42,382 nucleotides of DNA. It comes from a virus. Under the pieces are notes generated by a model, which saw only the letters and a program-made list of their open reading frames with translations, was not told the origin of the DNA and ran no database searches. The number at the start of each line of letters is the position of its first letter. Position 1 is the stretch's first letter. Location of the stretch: the IMG/VR virus record IMGVR_UViG_3300031812_000007, positions 1 to 42,382 of that record, one strand, 5' to 3'. Shown here piece by piece: positions 37,649-42,382 of the stretch. A program made the position numbers and the translations under genes.

Positions 37649-38027
37649 CAGCCTTCTCTACAACTCTTTTCAGCGCGTCCGGAAGCGGCACGCCCACCTG
37701 TACGCAGTGCTTCAGGATCGAAGCCGCTTCAAGCACGCAGTAATAGCCCGCAGCCACAGTCGCAAGGTCAACCGGCAAGCCGGGAACTACCTGATAGGAG
37801 TCAAGGATCCAACCAACCCCCACCACGCACCAGATGAACATCTTGCGCGCGCCGCCCATCAACATCACGCGGGACCGGAAAGACGCTGTGGCCACAGCGG
37901 ACACCAACCCCACCGCCACGTCCAGCGCGTTGAGCATGATGAGTGCCCGGACAAGTGCCGGTAGGTTCACGAAGAACTGGGCAAGGCTACCCAGAACCAA
38001 TGCCGGTACCACCAACCGCCCGTTCAC
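37620..38027 (-). CDS. Holin
   Basis: A 135-aa membrane protein with three hydrophobic segments (about 5-25, LVVPALVLGSLAQFF; 30-48, ALIMLNALDVAVGLVSAVA; 65-105, MFIWCVVGVGWILD and VDLATVAAGYYCVLEAASIL) and a charged C-terminus (DALKRVVEKADGG). This is the layout of the phage_holin_4 family, which opens the membrane for the endolysin. I start it at GTG 38027 because GGAGG lies six bases in front; an upstream TTG lacks one. It overlaps its neighbours on both sides. Confidence 0.8.
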   Translation of the reverse strand: MNGRLVVPALVLGSLAQFFVNLPALVRALIMLNALDVAVGLVSAVATASFRSRVMLMGGARKMFIWCVVGVGWILDSYQVVPGLPVDLATVAAGYYCVLEAASILKHCVQVGVPLPDALKRVVEKADGGTDSGGQ

Positions 38028-38220
38028 GCAGCACCTCCAACACAATCTCCCGGACAAGGTCCCGGATGTTCTGTACAGGAGGCGGTGCGGGTACTACCTC
38101 CACCTCCGGCTTGGCGTTATCCGGTACCTGCCGGAACTCAAGAGACGGATGGAACCTGTCCCGAGGATCAAAGTCGAAGACCTCACGGATCTTGCCATTC
38201 TGGATCAATGCCCACTTCAT
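37987..38220 (-). CDS. Small tail-fibre-region protein, 77 aa
   Basis: MKWALIQNGKIREVFDFDP at the start resembles short proteins encoded next to tail fibre genes in podovirus-like phages; then a Pro-rich linker (VEVVPAPPPVQ) and a helix (IRDLVREIVLEVLRERA). The ATG shares a base with the preceding stop (TGATG). Possible fibre accessory or chaperone; function unproven. Confidence 0.65.
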   Translation of the reverse strand: MKWALIQNGKIREVFDFDPRDRFHPSLEFRQVPDNAKPEVEVVPAPPPVQNIRDLVREIVLEVLRERAVGGTGIGSG

Positions 38221-39221
38221 CACTTGTACTCCCACACAATGACTGCGCCAGAAGCGCCGTCGGAGCCGCTGCCGGGTCCGGAGACCCCAGCTCCCCCGCC
38301 TCCAGGGAACCTGCCAAGTGCGGCTGACGAGGCAGCGCGGAAGTTGCCACCACCATACCCGTAGGGAAAGTTTCCATCCGGTCGCCCTCCAAACCCATGG
38401 CCCCCGTACAGGTTTATGTCACCGCCACTTCCTGCGCCGCCAGCACCACCGGGAGAACCGCCGCCTCCGGAGCCTCCCGTAGCCGAGCAATAGGTTCCGA
38501 AGGAGGAGGACCCTCCGTTGCCCCCAGGCAGGTTGCCAGGCGTGCCTCCCGCGCCCCCTGAACCTACAGTTACAGACACACTGGACACCGAAGTCACATC
38601 TATGAGCTTGATGGCAACGCCACCGGCTCCGCCACCGCCAGTGCTGGTAGAGGAGCTGTTGTTCCCCGACCCTCCACCACCTCCACCGTACACCTCCACC
38701 AGAACCTTCCTCACCCCAGAGGGCTTCACCCAAGTCCCGCTGGACGTGAAGACCACAACCCGGTACAGCTCCCCTCCCGCCCCGTGGATCGAGGTATCGT
38801 TGATGTGGGCATCAATCTGAGCATGCGTGTAGGTGCCCTTGTTCAGCAGGTTGTTGTGGTCTATCGGCGCTCCATCCCCACCGAAGTGGTCGTGGCTGTC
38901 GCCGTTGGTCACGCCCTTCTCAACCGGGGCAAAGTCCGAGGCATGCTTCCCGTCCACCGTGTCCGCGTTAAGGCCTCCGCCCGGACCCTGCGCAATGAGG
39001 TCATAGGCCGTGCCGGAGCTGTTGACCTTCAGCAACCTGTTGGGCTGAACCGTGGCGGGGAAGCCCAACTGCTCCAGCCCACCCGGAAAGTTCAAGAGGC
39101 TCTTCACAGCCTTCTTGATGTTCCGGATGTGGTCGTCCCCCTCATAGACGGGGTCCTGCGACCCCACCGGCCAGTTCTCGTTGAGATCAGCGAGCTTCTG
39201 AACGTTCGACTCAAGCCCCAC
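38220..39221 (-). CDS. Tail fibre with Gly-rich C-terminal domain, 333 aa
   Basis: Starts GTG 39221, six bases after GGAGG. The N-terminus carries NWPVGSQDPVYEGDDHIRNI, the virion-attachment type start of many tail fibre proteins. A middle part has ADTVDGKHASDF and HTHDH-like repeats (GDSHDHFGGDGAPIDHNNLL), and the C-terminal ~170 residues are Gly-rich (EVYGGGGGGSG, GGSGGGGSPGG, GYGGGNF) ending in SGAVIVWEY, a glycine-rich fold as in adhesin tips. Expected to bind the host surface. The Gly-rich tip is a typical site of rapid host-range change. Confidence 0.85.
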   Translation of the reverse strand: MGLESNVQKLADLNENWPVGSQDPVYEGDDHIRNIKKAVKSLLNFPGGLEQLGFPATVQPNRLLKVNSSGTAYDLIAQGPGGGLNADTVDGKHASDFAPVEKGVTNGDSHDHFGGDGAPIDHNNLLNKGTYTHAQIDAHINDTSIHGAGGELYRVVVFTSSGTWVKPSGVRKVLVEVYGGGGGGSGNNSSSTSTGGGGAGGVAIKLIDVTSVSSVSVTVGSGGAGGTPGNLPGGNGGSSSFGTYCSATGGSGGGGSPGGAGGAGSGGDINLYGGHGFGGRPDGNFPYGYGGGNFRAASSAALGRFPGGGGAGVSGPGSGSDGASGAVIVWEYK

Positions 39222-39232
39222 TACTCACCTCC

Positions 39233-39264
39233 AAAAGACGGGGAGGGGCGGTTAAGCCCCTCCC
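39233..39264 (-). terminator. Terminator-like hairpin before the tail fibre gene (minus strand)
   Basis: Read on the minus strand: GGGAGGGGC (39264-39256), loop TTAACC, GCCCCTCCC (39249-39241), then CG and TCTTTT (39238-39233), followed at once by GGAGG of the tail fibre gene. The same hairpin, T tract, ribosome-site order occurs three times in the early block. Confidence 0.65.
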
Positions 39265-39300
39265 TAGAGCGAGCAAGGAGGACCCATGCGTGGCGAGAAG

Positions 39301-39492
39301 CTAGAGCAAATCGTCCCATCCCCGAGATCCCTTCTTGCGACGGCGCTTGCGCGCGAACTCTTCAGGCGTGTGAGTGGCACCGGTCTCAAGGTTCTTAGCC
39401 TCGATGACCTGATTGCCCTTGAACGCCAGCCGGACTTTCTTTCCCGTCTTGGTCGTTTTGACCCTGTACCGGACTCCCGGACCTAAAGGCAT
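39301..39492 (-). CDS. Small basic protein, 63 aa
   Basis: MPLGPGVRYRVKTTKTGKKV, then LAFKGNQVIEAKNLETGATH and a strongly basic C-terminus (EFARKRRRKKGSRGW). I start it at ATG 39492 with AAGGAG seven bases upstream. It overlaps the end of the glycosyltransferase-like gene by 98 bases. May bind DNA or a capsid surface; unknown. Confidence 0.65.
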   Translation of the reverse strand: MPLGPGVRYRVKTTKTGKKVRLAFKGNQVIEAKNLETGATHTPEEFARKRRRKKGSRGWDDLL

Positions 39493-40195
39493 CTTGTGGC
39501 TCCTTGCTGTTGATCGCGCCGAGCTTGTAGGCGGTCCGCAGGGCCTCCGTGAGCCGCCTCTCGGCCCCACAGTAGTCGTGGATGTACTCCAGGTCTCCGA
39601 TGTGGCCCACCTGGAGCGAAAGACCATGGTCTACGTGGATCGGGAAGCCTGCGGCCTCCACCTTCTCACAGAAGTACCAGTCCTCCCCCATGAAGGTGTT
39701 GTTCGGCATGTACTTCATCAGGAACCACGGCTCTTCAATGGCTCGGAAGACCTGAGTGTCTATGAGGGCAACGCCCAGCCCAATGCGCCAGACCTTTTCG
39801 AGACCGGGGCCGGTGGAGTAAACCACACGGCCCCGGTTGTCCAGCGGGTCTAGCGCTCGGGCGGTGGGAACCGCAGGGAAGGTCTTCACGACCACGTTGC
39901 AAGCAACGAACGGTAACTTCCAAGCAAGCAAGCGATTCAGGGTGTCCGGAGGGAACGTCTGATCTGAGTCCACAAAGAGGATGTGGGTTGCATCCGCCTT
40001 CAGGGCGTCGCGAACCAGCTCCTCCCGCAACTGGGGAAGAATGGACCCGCGCTTGTTGTAAATGGTCAGGGATTGAGACTTGGCCCAAGGCAGGCGATTG
40101 GCAATGAAGTGCATCGCCATACCGGCAAGGGACATCCCAAACTTCGCCGACCATTCACGGCCTGATGGAACGCAGATGATAACTCTCACATCCAT
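39395..40195 (-). CDS. GT-A glycosyltransferase-like protein, 266 aa
   Basis: N-terminal Rossmann-like half: MDVRVIICVPSGREWSAKF, LREELVRDALKADATHILFV, and a DxD-type FVDSDQTF (Asp76, Asp78), which in GT-A enzymes binds the metal and sugar nucleotide. Later GEDWYFCEKVEAAGFPIHVD is typical of phage relatives. The role of these late-region genes is not settled: they may glycosylate virion proteins or act on host glycans. The last ~40 residues (from NSKEPQDAF) are polar and overlap the next gene. Weak ribosome site; the start overlaps no gene but lies three bases from the capsid stop. Confidence 0.75.
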   Translation of the reverse strand: MDVRVIICVPSGREWSAKFGMSLAGMAMHFIANRLPWAKSQSLTIYNKRGSILPQLREELVRDALKADATHILFVDSDQTFPPDTLNRLLAWKLPFVACNVVVKTFPAVPTARALDPLDNRGRVVYSTGPGLEKVWRIGLGVALIDTQVFRAIEEPWFLMKYMPNNTFMGEDWYFCEKVEAAGFPIHVDHGLSLQVGHIGDLEYIHDYCGAERRLTEALRTAYKLGAINSKEPQDAFRSGSPVQGQNDQDGKESPAGVQGQSGHRG

Positions 40196-40198
40196 AGC

Positions 40199-41377
40199 TC
40201 ACACCACGAAGTTCCCAATGTAGCCGTTCGTATTCTCGTGCTGAACCTCAAGCCCCGCTTCCGTGTACCACAGCGCTTCGCGCGCAGCCTTACCCGGGGT
40301 CTGCACGTTGTCAACAAACTTGGTGTCGTACAGGTAGCGGTACTTGAGGCTCGTCGGGTCAAGGATGATCATGCTGTAGGTGTAGCGCGGGTGCACGTTG
40401 AACAGCGGGTGACTGCGGAACAGCAGCGTGCCCTGGGGCAGAACCCAGCGCTGCAACTGCATGCCGTACACCTTCACCACGTCGTTGAACTGAATCCGGC
40501 CCGAACCGCGGGCCAGCTTGTTCAGGCTGTTCAACGCCCCGTTACCGGCCAACACGATGCGCTCGTTCCCCGCCGCAGTGTCGTAGTCGAAGACCCTGTA
40601 CACTGCGTTGAGGAAGGTGTCCTCAGTCGGAGTCGTCGTGAAGATCGTCACGTTGGTCTCGATGAAGTGCCTCAAACCGCCGGTAAACCGCACAGGTTGA
40701 GGACCGGAAGTGTCCTCGAACGGCTTGCCGAAGATGAAGGCAAACTCCATCTGCACGGCGTGATCGAACATCTTCCGACGCTTCTCGTTCTTCCAAGGAT
40801 CGCCCGTACGAGCGTAGGTCTTCTGGGCGGTCCAGGTAATGCCCATCGCCGTTTCGAAGATCTGGCAGTAGTTGTACTTCCTGATCGGGTTCCGGCTGGC
40901 GTAGGCAGGCTTGTCCGTGCCTTCCGGATACGCCGTGCCGAGGCAGGTCAGCCACGTGTTGTTCGGGATGGGCGCTGCGCCGGTCCCTGCAACACCGCGC
41001 TTCACCACGATCTGCGTGTCACTGGTGACGGACGAGATCATGATGTGCTCGTTGTTGTAGGTGGTGGATTCGGACCTCTCCACCTGGAACACCATCCCGG
41101 GCACGCACAGCAAGCCGTTGCCCGCAATGGTCAGGGTGGTGTCAGTGGTAGAGAAGCCCGTGTTGTAGCTGATTCGAACCCGAAGCGGCTCCAGCTTCTC
41201 CTCGAACCAGGAGAACTGCGGATCGTCCACAGCCTCCTCAGCCGTCTTCGACAACAGCGCGGTCAGAGGAGCCGAGCCGTTCGGGTTAAGCCACAAAATG
41301 GCTTCCCGGAAGTTGGTCGGACGCTCATGGTCCCCCCAACTCCCGGTGCCACGGAGACCTGCAAAGGTAATAGGCAT
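40199..41377 (-). CDS. Major capsid protein, SU10/DUF5309 type
   Basis: A 392-aa protein after the scaffold gene. Features seen in the SU10-like capsid family: N-terminal helix after a flexible arm (TNFREAILWLNPNGSAPLTA), a beta insertion (TTDTTLTIAGNG), CQIFETAMGITWTAQKT, the helix KRRKMFDHAVQMEFAFIFGK, TGGLRHFIETNV, and RYTYSMIILDPTSLKYRYLY near the C-terminus. Forms the HK97-fold shell. The ATG follows GGAGGTTGAACG, a strong ribosome site, as expected for the most abundant virion protein. Confidence 0.88.
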   Translation of the reverse strand: MPITFAGLRGTGSWGDHERPTNFREAILWLNPNGSAPLTALLSKTAEEAVDDPQFSWFEEKLEPLRVRISYNTGFSTTDTTLTIAGNGLLCVPGMVFQVERSESTTYNNEHIMISSVTSDTQIVVKRGVAGTGAAPIPNNTWLTCLGTAYPEGTDKPAYASRNPIRKYNYCQIFETAMGITWTAQKTYARTGDPWKNEKRRKMFDHAVQMEFAFIFGKPFEDTSGPQPVRFTGGLRHFIETNVTIFTTTPTEDTFLNAVYRVFDYDTAAGNERIVLAGNGALNSLNKLARGSGRIQFNDVVKVYGMQLQRWVLPQGTLLFRSHPLFNVHPRYTYSMIILDPTSLKYRYLYDTKFVDNVQTPGKAAREALWYTEAGLEVQHENTNGYIGNFVV

Positions 41378-41398
41378 CGTTCAACCTCCGAGAGTTGG

Positions 41399-42115
41399 TT
41401 AGTCCTCAACGAGCTCCGCCCACAGATTCGGCTCGGGTTTCTTTACCGGCTGGGCCGAGCTTGCAGCCCCGCGCCCTGCCGGCACATACGACCTCGGAGA
41501 CGGCGAAGTGGGCCTCGCCTTCTGCTCTGGAGACTTGGGCTTGATTCCGAGCTTTCGCATCGCGATCCGCCCAATGTCCTCGATAGCATCCTCCGGAGTC
41601 GCATCAGGGAAAGCTTTGCGGTACTGGGCCGCGACCTCACGGATCACCGGCTCATAGCGCGGGTCCTTGAGTTCCGGCCACCGCTCAAGAAACTTGCTGT
41701 GCGTGGTCTGCGCGACCTGGTGGCCCTGAATAGCCTGCCCAATCAGGGTAGGCAGCACCGAGTGCAGGGCTGCCAGCACCATCTCGTAGGTCTCCACCTG
41801 GAGACGCGCAGCCAGCGAGGGCAGGACCTTCTCCGGCTCCTCGCGAAGCGATTCGCGCTCTTCGTCCGTGAACGTGAAGCGCTGTGCGATACGTTGTATC
41901 GCATCGTTCCGGGCCTTGGCAAGGGCCTCCGGCGTCAACGCCGGGGGTGCTTGCGCCTCCTGCTGCGCAGGTGCCGGCTCCTCTTGCTGTGCAGGCGCTT
42001 CAGCCTCGGCAGGGGCCTCCTCCTGTGGAGCCTCCGCAGGAGGCTCCTCCGGAGCCAACGCCTGCTGCTCTACCTCCAGCACATCCGCCACTTCAGCAAT
42101 CACCTCTTCCGGCAT
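41399..42115 (-). CDS. Scaffolding protein
   Basis: A 238-aa protein directly upstream of the capsid gene. Residues 1-60 are Glu/Ala/Pro/Gln-rich repeats (EEPPAEAPQEEAPAEAEAPA), the middle is helical (LTPEALAKARNDAIQRIAQR; ERWPELKDPRYEPVIREVAA), and the C-terminus is basic and Pro-rich (PKSPEQKARPTSPSPR). Low complexity, acidic N-terminus and position are typical of internal scaffolds removed before DNA packaging. Confidence 0.8.
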   Translation of the reverse strand: MPEEVIAEVADVLEVEQQALAPEEPPAEAPQEEAPAEAEAPAQQEEPAPAQQEAQAPPALTPEALAKARNDAIQRIAQRFTFTDEERESLREEPEKVLPSLAARLQVETYEMVLAALHSVLPTLIGQAIQGHQVAQTTHSKFLERWPELKDPRYEPVIREVAAQYRKAFPDATPEDAIEDIGRIAMRKLGIKPKSPEQKARPTSPSPRSYVPAGRGAASSAQPVKKPEPNLWAELVED

Positions 42116-42117
42116 AC

Positions 42118-42382
42118 CTACGTCTCCTCATCACGAAGCAGGACCGCCAGGTCCGCCTCGATGTCGTTCAAGATGGCACGGGGGATCTCTTTCGAGACCA
42201 TAAGGCCGCCAACCTCACCCTTCGTGCGCACGAGGCGCACGATGGAGTCAAGGGAGTCAAGCGGCTCACCGAACACCTGCAACCTCCGTGCCAAGATCAC
42301 CCAGTCCAGGGCGTCAAGAAAGAGGCCCCAGCCCGGGGATTCCAGCAAGGATTGGAGCGCCCGCTTCTTCGCGAACAGCTCT
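42118..42382 (-). CDS. Conserved head-region protein of 97 aa (3' part; start lies across the circular join)
   Basis: C-terminal 88 residues of the gene whose start is at 236 at the left end; the shared repeat covers both copies. The sequence (LDALDWVILARRLQVFGEPL, then LVRTKGEVGGLMV and ILNDIEADLAVLLRDEET) is helical, with no recognised domain. Its stop (TAG) lies two bases before the scaffold start. If read only inside this window, the first in-frame ATG would be 42348, giving a falsely short 76-aa protein. Confidence 0.7.
   Translation of the reverse strand, partial: ELFAKKRALQSLLESPGWGLFLDALDWVILARRLQVFGEPLDSLDSIVRLVRTKGEVGGLMVSKEIPRAILNDIEADLAVLLRDEET
42176..42382. repeat. Right copy of 207-bp terminal direct repeat
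   Basis: Identical to 1-207 except A at 42303 against G at 128. See the left copy. Confidence 0.95.

Noticed and set aside
1-42382. tRNA, rRNA, integrase, transposase or insertion sequence
   Set aside because: No cloverleaf-like sequence, recombinase motif or terminal inverted repeat set was seen on either strand.

Overview
The window is the complete or nearly complete genome of a tailed double-stranded DNA phage of about 42.2 kb, assembled as a circle. Its last 207 bases (42176-42382) repeat its first 207 with one mismatch, and one gene (the 97-residue gene after the portal gene) runs across the join. The structural set (TerS, TerL, portal, scaffold, a SU10/DUF5309-like capsid protein, a short-tail adaptor and nozzle, very large ejection proteins, tail spike, no tape measure or sheath) indicates a podovirus-like virion. 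There is no integrase or recognisable lysogeny repressor, so a lytic life style is likely. The DNA is GC-rich and most genes have a strong AGGAGG ribosome binding site. The early promoters are of bacterial sigma-70 type with an extended -10, and no phage RNA polymerase is visible, so host transcription is expected. The host cannot be named from the sequence. A ring-nuclease anti-CRISPR implies hosts with type III CRISPR systems that signal through cyclic tetra-adenylate.

Layout: there are two opposing transcription blocks. The rightward early/replication block (4384-20108) starts from a divergent control region at about 3940-4383. The leftward late block starts at terS (3936), runs down through terL and portal to position 1, re-enters at 42382 and continues down to 20026. 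The two blocks meet tail to tail and overlap by 83 bases at 20026-20108.

Early block: the first part (4384-12906) holds about twenty small, mostly unknown genes. They include three paralogous families (A: five small beta-rich proteins; B: two; C: two), an AcrIII-1 (DUF1874) viral ring nuclease and a Dcm-type cytosine-5 DNA methyltransferase. Inside it lies a gene-free stretch (5819-6422) with a roughly 280-bp imperfect palindrome. Its arms carry GGCC-centred repeats at 10-bp spacing and its core is very AT-rich; it is the best candidate for the replication origin. The second part (12884-20108) is the replication and recombination module: Cas4-like Fe-S nuclease, Sak4-like ATPase, probable SSB, ParB-DNA methyltransferase fusion, a uracil-DNA-glycosylase/family A DNA polymerase fusion, and a DUF3987-like helicase.

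Late block, in order of transcription: packaging (terS, terL, portal), head (97-residue protein, scaffold, major capsid), a GT-A glycosyltransferase-like protein, a Gly-rich tail fibre, holin, metallophosphoesterase, pectate-lyase-fold tail spike, GH24 lysozyme, a membrane coiled-coil protein, adaptor, nozzle, a GNAT-like protein and the ejection proteins. The last gene encodes a 2155-residue polyvalent protein with two zincin-like motifs. A well-started 120-codon reading frame is embedded in it in another frame.
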